NCBI GenBank assembly: GCA_963839535.1
Contig: CAWIVF010000007.1
Location: 1 to 64,000 of the forward strand
Length of the DNA: 64,000 nt
Reading direction: 5' to 3'
Source: RHKX01 sp963839535
GTDB lineage: Bacteria > Actinomycetota > Thermoleophilia > Solirubrobacterales > 70-9
The notes under the pieces were generated by a model. It saw nothing but the letters and a program-made list of their open reading frames with translations. It was not told the DNA's origin and searched no databases. Below, in pieces: positions 52,840-62,616 of this stretch. Made by a program: the position numbers and the translations under genes. Each line of letters starts with the position of its first letter. Within the stretch, counting starts at the first letter, position 1.

Positions 52840-54038
52840 CGCGCCCCCTCCCGCAGCCAGAGCGACACCTGCGAGGGCTGCACCGTCTCGGCGACGACCC
52901 CACGGAGCTCGGCCTCCAGCGCGCCGAGATCGACCTGGTCACGAAGTCGAGACGAGAACGACTCGAGCGTGCGGGCGGCGTCGTAGCGACGGCGGAAGAA
53001 GCGGCGGTCGACGACCTGCTGGATCCGACCCCGGGCGGGGCGGAAGATGGCGGCGGCAGCCAGGGTCGAGCCGGCGACGGCCAGGTCCGAGCCCGAGGTG
53101 AGCCCATCCAGCGCGAGCTGCAGGAGCAGGACGGTGCCGATGTAGACCGCGGCCAGGGTCGCCGTCAGGGCGCCGTAGACCAGCGTCCGGTTGATGACGA
53201 CGTCGATGTCGTACAGGCGATAGCGGAGGGTCGCTATCGCGACCGCCGCGGCAACGATCAGCAGGCCGAGAAGCAGCATCGCGAAGCCGACGTCGTCGCC
53301 CGCGAGCTCCTCGGTGGGGGTCATGAAGATCACCACGAAGACCGCCGCCGCCGCGGTGACCCATTTGAGCTGCTGACGCTCGTCGCCGCGTGATCGGCGA
53401 AAGCGGACGACGAGCGAGGCCGCTGAGGCGACGACGGCGACGAGCATCAGCGCGAACCCGACCCCCCCGATCACCTCGGTGATCGAGCCCAGCGCCCCCT
53501 CGGCTCCAAGCGGGTTGGAAACGGGGTAGTCCTCGAAATCACCCGGCACGAAGGCCGTGCCGATGAAGAGAGCGGGCAGAGCGGCGATCGCCGTCCACTG
53601 GACCCAGCGCCACCGTGGCGTCGGCGGCCGCCCGGTTGGGAAGAGCAACGGGAAGAGAGTGAGGGCGGGCACCATGCCCGGTATCCAGATCCAGCTCGCC
53701 AGCCAGGCGGAGAACTCCGCGCCGGAACTCGTCTCCGAGGTTCCCAGGGCGAGGCTCCAATAGAGGTGCGCCGTGAGGATCAGAGCTCCCACGAAGATCG
53801 GGATCGCGCAGAGGATCCAGCCGACGGGATTCTCGGGTCGACGGGACGCAACCAGTCCGCCGAGCAGCGCGAGCGCCACGAGGGTCAGCGCCTCGAACGC
53901 CGCGACCGGGACGCCCCCGCCGGGAACCTGCGGCCCGCTTGATGCGTCCGACGACGCCGGATCGGCGATCGCAAGGACCAGGCGCGCCGCGGCGATGGCC
54001 ACCGCAAGAGCGCAGGCGGCCCAGGCGAGGCGCTTCAC
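52836..54038 (-). CDS. Multi-spanning membrane sensor, kinase-less (paralogue A)
   Basis: Intact, 400 residues. About eight to nine membrane helices from residue 5 to 300 ('ALTLVALALLGGLVASRRPENPVGWILCAIPIFVGALIL', 'GMVPALTLFPLLFPTGRPPTPRWRWVQW', 'GVGFALMLVAVVASAASLVVRFRRSRGDERQQLKWV'), with one extended loop. The last 130 residues ('YRLYDIDVVINRTLVYG', 'FRPARGRIQQVVDRRFFRRRYDAARTLESFSSRLRDQVDLGALEAELRGVVAET') are like the region that comes before the kinase domain of LiaS-type sensor kinases, but no histidine or ATPase domain follows. So it looks like a sensor that acts on a separate output, plausibly the cyclase encoded next. Confidence 0.82.
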   Translation of the reverse strand: MKRLAWAACALAVAIAAARLVLAIADPASSDASSGPQVPGGGVPVAAFEALTLVALALLGGLVASRRPENPVGWILCAIPIFVGALILTAHLYWSLALGTSETSSGAEFSAWLASWIWIPGMVPALTLFPLLFPTGRPPTPRWRWVQWTAIAALPALFIGTAFVPGDFEDYPVSNPLGAEGALGSITEVIGGVGFALMLVAVVASAASLVVRFRRSRGDERQQLKWVTAAAAVFVVIFMTPTEELAGDDVGFAMLLLGLLIVAAAVAIATLRYRLYDIDVVINRTLVYGALTATLAAVYIGTVLLLQLALDGLTSGSDLAVAGSTLAAAAIFRPARGRIQQVVDRRFFRRRYDAARTLESFSSRLRDQVDLGALEAELRGVVAETVQPSQVSLWLREGAR

Positions 54039-55207
54039 CGCGTCCCCTCCCGCAGCCAGATCGAGACGTGCGAGGGCTGCACGGTCTCGGCAACGACCCC
54101 ACGGAGCTCGGCCTCCAGCGCGCCGAGATCGACCTGGTCACGAAGTCGAGACGAGAACGACTCGAGCGTGCGGGCGGCGTCGTAGCGACGGCGGAAGAAG
54201 CGGCGGTCGACGACCTGCTGGATCCGGCCACGGGCTGGCCGGAAGATCGCCGCCGCGGCCAGGGTCGAGCCGGCGACTGCCAGGTCCGAGCCCGAGGTGA
54301 CGCCATCGAGCGCGAGCTGCAGGAGCAGGACGGTGCCGATGTAGACCGCGGCCAGGGTCGCAGTGAGGGCGCCGTAGACCAGCGTGCGGTTGATGACGAC
54401 GTCGATGTCGTAGAGGCGGTAGCGGAGCATGGCGATGCCGGCGGCCACCGGCAGGCAGAGAACGCTGAGCATGATCGGGATGTAGGAGAGGCCGGTTTCG
54501 TCGCTAGCGAAGATGTTGACCGGGACGGTCACTGCCGCAAGGGCGCCGGCAAGCGCCAGCCACCTGATCTGCTGGCGCTCGATGCCGGTGGACCGCCGGT
54601 ACCTGACCACCAACGAGGCAGCCGAGCCGATCAGGCCGACGACTGTCGCCAGGAACGAGAGACCCTCGATGGCCTCGACCAGTGAGGCCTCGACGCCGTA
54701 GGGGTTGATGAGCTGCGGATAGTCCTCCAGCGGCCCGGGCTTGAGGACGGTGGAGAGGAAGACCCCCGCGATTCCGGCTCCGGCGATCCAGGCGACGGTC
54801 CGCCAGCGCGATGAGGGGACGTGACCGTCTGGGAACAGGAGCAGCAGGAAGGTCCCCGGGAGGAGGACGAACGGGATCCACGAGGCAGTGGCGTAGACCG
54901 CGGCGGCCTCACCGACGGCCCTCGATCCTTCGCCATCGAGCCAGTGGTCGGCGTACCCGCCGCTGAAGATCGCGAGGCCGGCGCTGACCCCCGCGGCCAT
55001 GAAGATCCAGCCGATCGCATTACCCGGCTGGCGCGTGGCGATCATGAAGCCGACCAGCGAGAACGCAATCCCGATCCCGATGACGAAGAGCTCGAAGATG
55101 AAGCTATCCGAGGGCGAACCGAGGGCGAGCACCTCCCCCGCGACGATGAGGGCCGCGGTGAGAAGCAGCAGCCCCAGCCCGAGGCGGCGGGCGGCCCGCG
55201 CGCTCAT
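54035..55207 (-). CDS. Multi-spanning membrane sensor, kinase-less (paralogue B)
   Basis: Intact, 390 residues from ATG 55207. Same plan as paralogue A: membrane helices ('LGLGLLLLTAALIVAGEVLAL', 'FELFVIGIGIAFSLVGFMIATRQPGNAIGWIFMAAG', 'ASWIPFVLLPGTFLLLLFPDGHVPSSRWR', 'GLIGSAASLVVRYRRSTGIERQQIRWLALA'), then the pre-kinase-like C-terminal region. That region is almost identical to A in protein and DNA, while the N-terminal sensing part differs. First gene of the seven-gene operon; its stop overlaps the start of A by four bases. Confidence 0.82.
   Translation of the reverse strand: MSARAARRLGLGLLLLTAALIVAGEVLALGSPSDSFIFELFVIGIGIAFSLVGFMIATRQPGNAIGWIFMAAGVSAGLAIFSGGYADHWLDGEGSRAVGEAAAVYATASWIPFVLLPGTFLLLLFPDGHVPSSRWRTVAWIAGAGIAGVFLSTVLKPGPLEDYPQLINPYGVEASLVEAIEGLSFLATVVGLIGSAASLVVRYRRSTGIERQQIRWLALAGALAAVTVPVNIFASDETGLSYIPIMLSVLCLPVAAGIAMLRYRLYDIDVVINRTLVYGALTATLAAVYIGTVLLLQLALDGVTSGSDLAVAGSTLAAAAIFRPARGRIQQVVDRRFFRRRYDAARTLESFSSRLRDQVDLGALEAELRGVVAETVQPSHVSIWLREGTR
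54040..54424. repeat. Near-identical segment shared with 52843-53223 (paralogous gene ends)
   Basis: The 3' ends of sensor genes A (52843-53223) and B (54040-54424) are near-identical direct repeats of about 380 bp with only scattered differences, while the 5' parts are diverged. This fits a tandem gene duplication whose output half is kept alike by gene conversion. Confidence 0.75.
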
Positions 55208-55248
55208 GGGTTCCCCGGCTCGCGCCTCCACAGGGCTCCACCCTAACC

Positions 55249-56405
55249 TCAAGCACCTGCTCGGAAGCTCGACTCCGTCGAGGCTCGACAAAGCAGTACG
55301 TCGGTCGTGCCGCAATCCGGGGTCACGGAGCCGTCGTGGCCGAGGTTCAGGGCCGAGGTGGCGGCCTCCCGGCGAGCGTGATCGGGATGTGAGAGGTACC
55401 GCGCTGGCCGGTAGCCCGCCGGGAGGGTAAAGACCACGCCCAATGCCGCCCGAGGCGCGAAGGGTCGTAGAACTGACCCTTGAGATGGACCGATCCCGAG
55501 CGAATCCTTGAAGTAACCCGACGCTGCTGGAGACGCCTGGGTTGCTGTTGATCCAGCCGTTCTGGAACGGCGGCTGACCCGCAGCTCCCACCTCGCGGAA
55601 GGGCTCGACTCGCCGCCAGGGCGTAGGCGCTCGCCGGTTGCCCGCCGAGGCTGGCGGAGTTGGACGGCTGAAGGAACCTGGGCGAGCGTCGACTCGTTCA
55701 CATCGGAACCGGTCAGTGTGTTGTCGCTGACCTTGGCCGAGTTGACGGCGCTGGCTGCGATCGTCGGGTTGGGATAGGTCGAGCCCGCGAGGTCGCCGCC
55801 GGCCGCGCCGCTCGGCGGCAGGCTGGTCGGGAGGGTGCGGCAGGAGACGGAGCCGGCCTGCGCGATCGAGGCGATCGCCGCTCCGGCCCCGCAGGTTCCC
55901 GTCACCCGTGACTGCGTCGCAGTCGGGTCGACCGCCAGCGAGACGCGCCGGTGGTCCCTCCACCGCTCAGCCCGGTGCCCGCGGTGACCTCCGTGATGTC
56001 GCCGCCGGTACCCGTCTCGCAGGCGACCGTGCCGTCGGGGTTGACCGTGCGAATCGCTCCGCCCGGTCGGGCAGCCGCCGGAGATGCGCCGTTGAAGCTG
56101 TGGGGCGGCGAGGCCGCCGACCCGAGCCGCGTTCACGCCGCTCAGGCTCGACTCGTCGATGTCGACTCCGGTCAGCGAGTTGTCCTGCACCGCGCGCCGT
56201 ACCGACGGATCCGGCCGCCAGATCCGAGGAGGTGACCGCGCCGTCCCGCGATGTCCTTCGACTTGACCTGACCGTTCTTGATCGTCTTCGACTTGACGCT
56301 GTTGGCGGGCAGACTCGCGGCATAGCTGACGCCGGTAAGGGCGAGGAACACGGCCACGTAGCCGACGACGTTCGAGCGGATGTGGTCTGCGATGCGGCGG
56401 GACAT
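55249..56405 (-). CDS. Secreted tail-fibre-like repeat protein, heavily frameshifted
   Basis: About 385 residues after repair of at least four frame changes. From ATG 56405: 'SRRIADHIRSNVVGYVAVFLALTGVSYAA' signal anchor, then 'SLPANSVKSKTIKNGQVKSKDIA' repeats like those at 46740-47402, 'SLTGVDIDESSLSGVNAARVGG', 'GGDLAGSTYPNPTIAASAVNSAKVSDNTLTGSDVNESTLAQVP' and a beta-rich C-terminal region with Cys pairs ('SVTPDCGTTDVLLCRA'). The D-[IV]-[DN]-E-S-[ST]-L units and 'YPNPTIA' are common in bacterial and phage fibre-like surface proteins. Function unknown. Divergent from the SARP-type regulator; about 115 bases separate the starts. Confidence 0.65.
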
Positions 56406-56519
56406 GGATCCTCCCCGGTTGGTCTGGATGGCCCGGCTGATTGCCGGTGCATCGGTTCTACGGGGGCGGCGTCCGAGAACCGTTACGAGAACCGGACGCC
56501 CGGCGGTTAACGTCACGGC

Positions 56520-59334
56520 ATGGCTGTCGAGGTGACGCTCCTGGGCCCTCCCCGAATCGTTCGGGATGGCGAGTCATGTCAGCCGGAGACCCGTAAGGCG
56601 ACGGCGCTCCTCGCCACCCTCGCGCTGGGCCAGGGGCCGCGCTCGCGGGAGTCACTCTGCACTCTGCTCTGGCCTCGTCAGGACGCCGAGCGGGCGAGGG
56701 GAGCACTGCGCAGAACGCTCTCGGCGCTGCGTGGTTCGATCGGCGAGGAGTGGATCGCAACGCCCGGGGACGCGGTCGAACTGAAGCACGGACCGGGCCT
56801 TGAGCTCGATGTCTGGCGCTTCCGGGAGCCTCGCCTCGAAGGATGATTCACCACCAGCGCTCGCCGAGGCGGCCGAAACGTTTCCCGGCGAGTTCCTCGA
56901 GGGTTTCGCATTGCGCGACAGCCCCGAGTTCGACAGCTGGCAGGAACGCGAAGCGGCCATCCTGCGGCGCGAGCTGTCTGCGGTTCTCGGCCGCCTCGTC
57001 GAGAGCCTGATCCAGCGGGGCGAGTTCGGCGACGCCTTGAGTCACACCGAGCGCTGGCTCGAGCTCGACCGATTGCAGGAGCCCGCGCATCGCGCGCTGA
57101 TCAGGCTCTACGCGTGGACCGGGGAGCGCGAGGCGGCACTGGCGCAGTACCGCAGCTGCGTCCGCGTGCTCGGTCAAGAGCTCGGCGTGGCGCCGCTGGC
57201 GGAAACGACTGAGCTCTTCGAGCAGGTGAGCGAGGGAACGCTGACGGGCCCCCATCGCCCAGACGCGACCGGGCCCGCCGCTCCGGCGACGACGGCCCGA
57301 GGCGGTGGAGTTGCCGCTGGTCGGCCGCACCACCGAGCTCGAGCGGCTGCGTCGGTCTTCATCGCAGGGTGCTCTGAGCAGGGGACCCTGTGCATCGTCG
57401 AGGGCGAGGCGGGGATCGGCAAGAGCCGGCTTTGCGCCGAGCTGCTCGCGGCAGTGGAGAGGACCGGCGGCGGAGTCCTGTCCGCGCGCTGCTGGGAGGA
57501 CGAGGCCGGACTTCCGTATGGGCCGGTGGCGGAGCTGCTCAACGAGGCGACGAGAAGCGCTGCGTCGTGGGCGAGCGCGGCAACTCCGCGGCAGCTCGCC
57601 GACGCGTCGGTGCTGCAGCCGGAGCTCGCCGCCCTTCGCTCGGACGTCCTCGACCCTATGCCGCTGTCGGTTCCCGGGGCGCAGGTCCGGCTGATGGACG
57701 CGGTGGCCGGAATCATCGGCCTCGCGGCGGGCGGATCGACCCCGGGGGTGGTGTTCGTGGACGACCTCCACGCTGCCGACGAGGCGACGCTGGACGTCCT
57801 CGGATACATGGCGCGGAGGCTCGCCGGTCAGCGGCTGATGATGCTCCTGGCGTGGCGCACCGAAGCGGTTCCCCCCGGCCACCGGCTGCGCCGGCTGGTG
57901 GCAGAGCTGGGTGGCCGCGGCGGCGCTGAGAGCGTCCGCCTGCGCCGACTCGAACAGCCTGAGGTGGCCGAGCTCGTGAAGGCTGCCGCGCCGCAGGCGT
58001 CGCCGGCGCTGCTGGAACGAGCTTTCGCCGAGAGCGAAGGCCTGCCGTTGTTCGTGAACGAGCTGGTGGCCGCCACCCTGAGCGGGGATGGCGCGGAACC
58101 CGACGCCGGGAGGCGGCAGGCAAGGGACCTGCTCGTCGAACGCCTGGCCGCAGTCGAGGACGTCGCCGGTCAGGTCCTCGGGGCGGCGGCGGCGATCGGA
58201 CGGTCGTTCTCCTTCGACCTGGCGATCGCCGCGGCGGGGCGAACCGAGGACGAGACCCTGGGGGCGCTGGAGCGTCTCGGGGCACTGGGGTTGGTGCGCG
58301 AGCTCGATGGGCCCGAGCCGGTCTTCGACTTCACCCACGGCAAGCTGAGGGAGCTGGTCTACGAGGGTCTCTCCCCGACGCGGCGGCGCGTGCTTCACGG
58401 GCGGATCGCCGCCGCCCTCCCAGATGCCGCCGAAACCGCGGCTCTGGCTGCCCACCACCTCAGCCTTGCCGGTCGGGGGGCCGAGGCGGCGGGCCGCTAC
58501 CGAGTGGCTGCGGAGCATGCGGCGGCGCTGCTCGCCTACGCGGACGCGGTTGGCCACCTCGAGGCGGCCCTGGGCCTTGACCCCGAGGACGCCCCAGCCT
58601 TCCACGAGAGGATCGGGGACCTGCGGACGCTCCTCGGCGATTACGAGCAGGCGCTCGCGAGCTATGAGCGGGCAGCCGCTGAGGCCGAGGGCTGGGATTT
58701 GGCGGCTCTCGAGCAGAAGATCGGAGGCGTCCACACCCGGCGCGGGGAATGGGCGCGTGCCGAAACTCGCCTCGACGCGGCGCTGGACGCAATTCCGGCC
58801 GACCCGAGCGGCCTGCGAGCGCGGATCCTCGCCGACCTGGCGCTGGTCGCCTCGCGCTCCGGGCGGCTCGAGGAGGCCGCGGCTCGGGGCGCCGGCTCGC
58901 GCGCGGAGGCCGAGGGCGCCGGCGATCTTCTCGCGCAGGCGCAGGCGCACAACATCCTCGGGATCCTGGCCCGCGGCGAGGGGCGTCTCGAGGAGGCGCG
59001 GGAGAGCCTCACTCGCAGCGTCGAGCTATCCGGCGAGCTGGGCGACCTCGCAGCGCAGATCGCCGCACTGAACAATCTCGCCCTGGTCGAGCGAGATGAT
59101 GACGCGCTCGACCGCGCGCTCGAGCTGACCGAACGGGCACTCGACCTGTGTATTGCCTTCGGCGACCGCCATCGAGAGGCCGCGCTCGAGAACAACCTCG
59201 CCGACCTCCACCACGCCGCCGGCGACGAGGCCGAGGCCATGAATCATCTCAAGCGGGCGGTGGCGCAATTCGCTGAGGTTGGTGGGGATGAGGCGTCCCG
59301 CCTCCCGGAGATCTGGAAGCTCGCGAGCTGGTAG
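56520..59334 (+). CDS. SARP-type AAA transcriptional regulator (BTAD + ATPase + TPR), frameshifted
   Basis: About 938 residues. Start ATG 56520: 'VEVTLLGPPRIVRDGESCQPETRKATALLATLAL' is the SARP winged-helix start; after a frame change near 56830 the bacterial transcriptional activator domain follows ('LEGFALRDSPEFDSWQEREAAILRRELSAVL', 'AHRALIRLYAWTGEREAALAQYRSCVRVL'). After another change near 57350 comes an AAA/STAND ATPase: 'VEGEAGIGKSRLCAELL' (Walker A), 'GVVFVDDLHAADEATLD' (Walker B). The C-terminal third is TPR repeats. It likely activates nearby genes on sensing a signal; the divergent fibre-like gene is a candidate target. No C-terminal LuxR helix is present. Confidence 0.87.
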
Positions 59335-59353
59335 CGGGTGATCGCGTAGCCGG

Positions 59354-60211
59354 ACGGCTACCGTCAGGGGGTGACCTCCTGGCGCCTCACCGACCGCGTG
59401 CTCGAGCTCGCTGAGCCGATCGGCGCGGGCATCGTCAACGTCACCACCGACTCGATGTACGAGGGGGCGCGCAGCGGCACTCCCGAGCAGGCGATCGCCG
59501 ACGGCGTCGCTCTCGCCGAGGCCGGCTTCGAGATGCTCGACGTCGGCGCCGTGGCCGCTCGCTCCGGCCCTCCGGTTCCGCCGGAGGATGAGATCGCCCG
59601 CCTGATCCCGGCCGTCGCGGGCCTGGTCGAGCGGACCGGGCTGCCGGTCTGCGCCGACACGTTCGAGCCCGAGGTCGCCCTTGCCGCCACCGCCGCCGGC
59701 GCCCTCGTCATCAACGACACCGGCGGCGGGCGCGACCCGATGCTCGAGGCGATCGCCGAGGCGGGCTGCGGCTACGTGCTGATGCACATCGAGGGGCCGC
59801 CGCGGCAGGACCGCGCCGCCCCCGACTACCCGGACGTGGTCGACCGCCTCAAGTCCTTCTTCGCCGAGCGGATCGACCGGGCCGTGCAGCTCGGCGTGGG
59901 GGAGGAGGCGATCGCGATCGACCCCGGGCTCGACTTCGACCTGAGCACCGACCACGACCTCGAGATCCTGCGCCGCCTCGAGGAGCTCCATGAGCTCGGC
60001 CGGCCCCTCTACGTCTCGCTCTCGCGCAAGGACTTCATCGGCGCCGTCCTCGCCGGCTCCTGGGAGGGTCGCCTCCCGCCCGCCGATCGCGCCAACGGGA
60101 CGATCGCGGCGGCCGCGCTCGCCGCCGCCAAGGGCGCCCAGATCCACCGGCTCCACGACTCGGTCGCGCTCGACGCCGTCCGCCTCGCCGGCAGGCTCGC
60201 CCATGTCTGAG
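59354..60211. repeat. Large direct repeat, copy A (second copy 63133-64000)
   Basis: About 858 bp here is near-identical to 63133-64000, with few substitutions plus two one-base insertions and one deletion in the second copy. The left ends of the two copies match from ACGGCTACCGTCAGGGGG onward, while the sequences before them differ. The two starts are 3,779 bp apart. The second copy runs off the window, so the real repeat may be longer. It contains the dihydropteroate-synthase-like gene. Confidence 0.9.
59371..60210 (+). CDS. folP: Dihydropteroate synthase-like protein (copy A)
   Basis: Intact, 279 residues from GTG 59371. TIM-barrel DHPS fold: 'IVNVTTDSMYEGA' near residue 20, 'MLDVGAVAARSGPP', 'ALVINDTGGG', 'VLMHIEGPPR', 'IDPGLDFDLSTDHDLEILRRL', 'YVSLSRKDFIGA' and 'GTIAAAALAAAKGAQIHRLHD'. 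DHPS joins p-aminobenzoate to a pterin diphosphate. However, the normal 'NVTPDSFSDGG' and the 'STRPG' loop are altered (Pro replaced by Thr; 'AARSG'), so this may be a FolP2-type paralogue with another role. It overlaps the helicase start by eight bases. A near-identical second copy lies 3.8 kb downstream. Confidence 0.82.
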   Translation: MTSWRLTDRVLELAEPIGAGIVNVTTDSMYEGARSGTPEQAIADGVALAEAGFEMLDVGAVAARSGPPVPPEDEIARLIPAVAGLVERTGLPVCADTFEPEVALAATAAGALVINDTGGGRDPMLEAIAEAGCGYVLMHIEGPPRQDRAAPDYPDVVDRLKSFFAERIDRAVQLGVGEEAIAIDPGLDFDLSTDHDLEILRRLEELHELGRPLYVSLSRKDFIGAVLAGSWEGRLPPADRANGTIAAAALAAAKGAQIHRLHDSVALDAVRLAGRLAHV

Positions 60212-62587
60212 GTCGCCCGCCCCGGCGCTCGACCTCCCCTGGGCCTCGGCGATCGACGAGGGCTGGCGGGTGGCGATCGAGCCCGGCCGCAAGGACGGGC
60301 GGCTGGTCGCCGAGAGCGCCGAGCGTGAGCAGGAGGCCGCCGAGGTGCCGCTGCCGGCGCAGCTCGACCCGAGCCTGCGCGAGGCGCTCGGCCGCAGCGG
60401 CGTGCGCACCCTCTACTCCCATCAGCTCGCGGCCCTGCGCGCGGCCGAGACCGACAACGTCGTCGTCACCACGGCCACCGCCTCGGGCAAGTCGCTGGCC
60501 TTCAACATGCCGGTGCTCGACGCGATCGCGCGCGACTCCCACGCGCGGGCGCTCTACCTCTACCCGACGAAGGCCCTGGCCCAGGACCAGGCCCGGAAGC
60601 TGTTCGAGATCGCCCCCGCCGGACTGCGTCATGCGATCTACGACGGGGACACCCCGCGCGAGGAGCGGCCCGCGATCCGCAGGCGGTCGAACCTGATCCT
60701 GACCAACCCCGACATGCTCCACGTCGGGGTCCTGCCCCACCACCGCAACTGGGGCGAGGTGCTGGCGAAGCTGCGCTACGTCGTCGTCGACGAGGCGCAC
60801 GTGTACCGCGGCGTCTTCGGCTCTCATGTCGCCAATGTGCTGCGGAGGCTGCGCAGGGTCGCCGCCCTCTACGGCGCCGAGCCCCGCTTCATCCTCACCT
60901 CGGCGACGATCGCCAACCCGCAGGAGCTGGCCGAGCGCCTGGTCGGCACGCCGTTCCGCCTGATCGACGACGACGGCGCTCCGCGGGCCGCGCGGCGGAT
61001 CGCGATCTGGAATCCGCCGCTGATCGATCAGGCAACGGGCGCCCGCCGCTCGGCGCTCTCGGAGGGCGCCGACATGCTCGCCGACCTGGTCACCTCCGGG
61101 GTGCGCACGATCTGCTTCGTCGGCAGCCGCCGCGGGGTCGAGCTGATCCAGCGCTTCGCCGGCGACCGCCTGACCGAGCGCGGCCGCCGCGACCTCGCCG
61201 AGCGGATCGCCCCCTACCGGGCGGGCTACACGCCGCAGCAGCGGCGCGAGGTCGAGGCGCGGCTCAGTCAGGAGACCTGCTCGCCGTGGTGGCGACCAAC
61301 GCGCTCGAGCTCGGCATCGACATCGGCGAGCTCGACGCGGCGATCTGCGTCGGGTTCCCCGGCACGGTCGCGAGCCTGCGCCAGATGTGGGGGAGGGCGG
61401 GGCGGCGGCGCGAGGGGCTGGCGATCTACATGGCCGGGATCGACGGCCTCGACCAGTTCTTCTGCCGCCACCCGACCGAGTTCCTCACCCGCCCGGTCGA
61501 GGCGGCGATCCTCGACCACGAGAACGAGCGCATCCAGTCGGCGCACCTCCTCGCGGCGGCCTTCGAGTCCCCGCTCGGGGGCGAGCGCGATGACGAGATC
61601 CTCGGCGGTCGCTGGGCCGAGCGCGCCGAGGCGCTCCGCGCCCACGGCTACCTGCGGACCGGCCGCGGCGGCAAGGGCTATGCGGTCCGGGGCTCGGGGT
61701 TCCCGGCGGGCGGGGTCGGCCTGCGCTCGGCGTCCGCCGACTCGGTGACGGTCGTCGACTCGAGCTCGGGCGAGCTGCTCGGCACGGTGGAGGCGGAGCG
61801 CGCGTTCTCGACCGTCCATCCGGGCGCGATCTACCTCCACCTCGGCCGCTCCTACGAGGTCCGCGAGCTCGACGTCGACGGCCGCCGGGCGATCGTCCAG
61901 CCCTTCGACGGCGACTGGTACACGCAGCCGCGGAAGGAGACCGAGGTCTACATCGAGCGGATCGAGAGCAAGCGCGACGCCCTCGGCTGCGAGCTCCACT
62001 TCGGCGACGTCGCCGTCAGCGAGCAGGTGATCGCCTTCCAGCGCAAGCGCCTCTCCGATCACGAGGCGGTCGACTTCGTCGCGCTCGACCTGCCCGAGCA
62101 GCACTTCTCGACCCAGGGGCTCTGGTACGTGCTGCCGGAGAAGCTCGTCGGAGTCGACGCGCTGCCGACCGACGCGCTGCTCGGCTCCCTGCATGCGTCG
62201 GAGCACTCCCAGATCGCCGTGCTGCCGCTGCTGGCGATGTGCGACCGCTGGGACATCGGCGGGCTCTCGACAAATGTCCACTACCAAACGGGCCGCCCGA
62301 CGATCTTCATCTACGACGGCCACCCCGGTGGCGTCGGCATCTCGCGCCGCGGTTTCGACGAGTTCGAGCGCCTCGTCGCCGACGCCGCGCGGCTCGTCGG
62401 GGAGTGCCCGTGCGCGGAGGGATGCCCTTCCTGCGTGCAGAGCCCGAAGTGCGGCAACCTCAACGAGTACCTGCACAAGGCCGGCGCGATCGAGCTGATG
62501 GGCTCGATGCTCGGGCTCACGGACGCGCAAAAGTCCGCCCAGAGGGCGAAAACGGCCCGTTCAGGTCCCGCCGAGAAGATCAAGTAA
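60203..62587 (+). CDS. DEAD/DEAH-box helicase with DUF1998 (MrfA/YprA family), two frameshifts
   Basis: About 795 residues. From ATG 60203 (overlapping the folP stop) a frame change near 60232 joins to 'WASAIDEGWRVAIEPG'. Helicase motifs: 'LYSHQLAALRAAETDNVVVTTATASGKSLAFNMP' (Q and Walker A), 'YLYPTKALAQDQ' (Ia), 'VVDEAHVYRGVFGSHV' (DEAH), 'LTSATIANP' (SAT), and after a frame change near 61283 'VATNALELGIDIGELDAAICVGFPGT' and 'QMWGRAGRR' (V, VI). The C-terminal DUF1998 has four Cys in 'CPCAEGCPSCVQSPKCGN'. The MrfA family in Bacillus repairs mitomycin-type crosslinks. Cytoplasmic. Confidence 0.92.
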
Positions 62588-62616
62588 TCGGCCGCAACGC
62601 CCGATGTGGAGCGGAG

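Noticed and set aside
56848..58950. 700-residue minus-strand open frame across the SARP-type regulator
   Set aside because: Shadow of the plus-strand ATPase and TPR region; no domain or ribosome-binding site.
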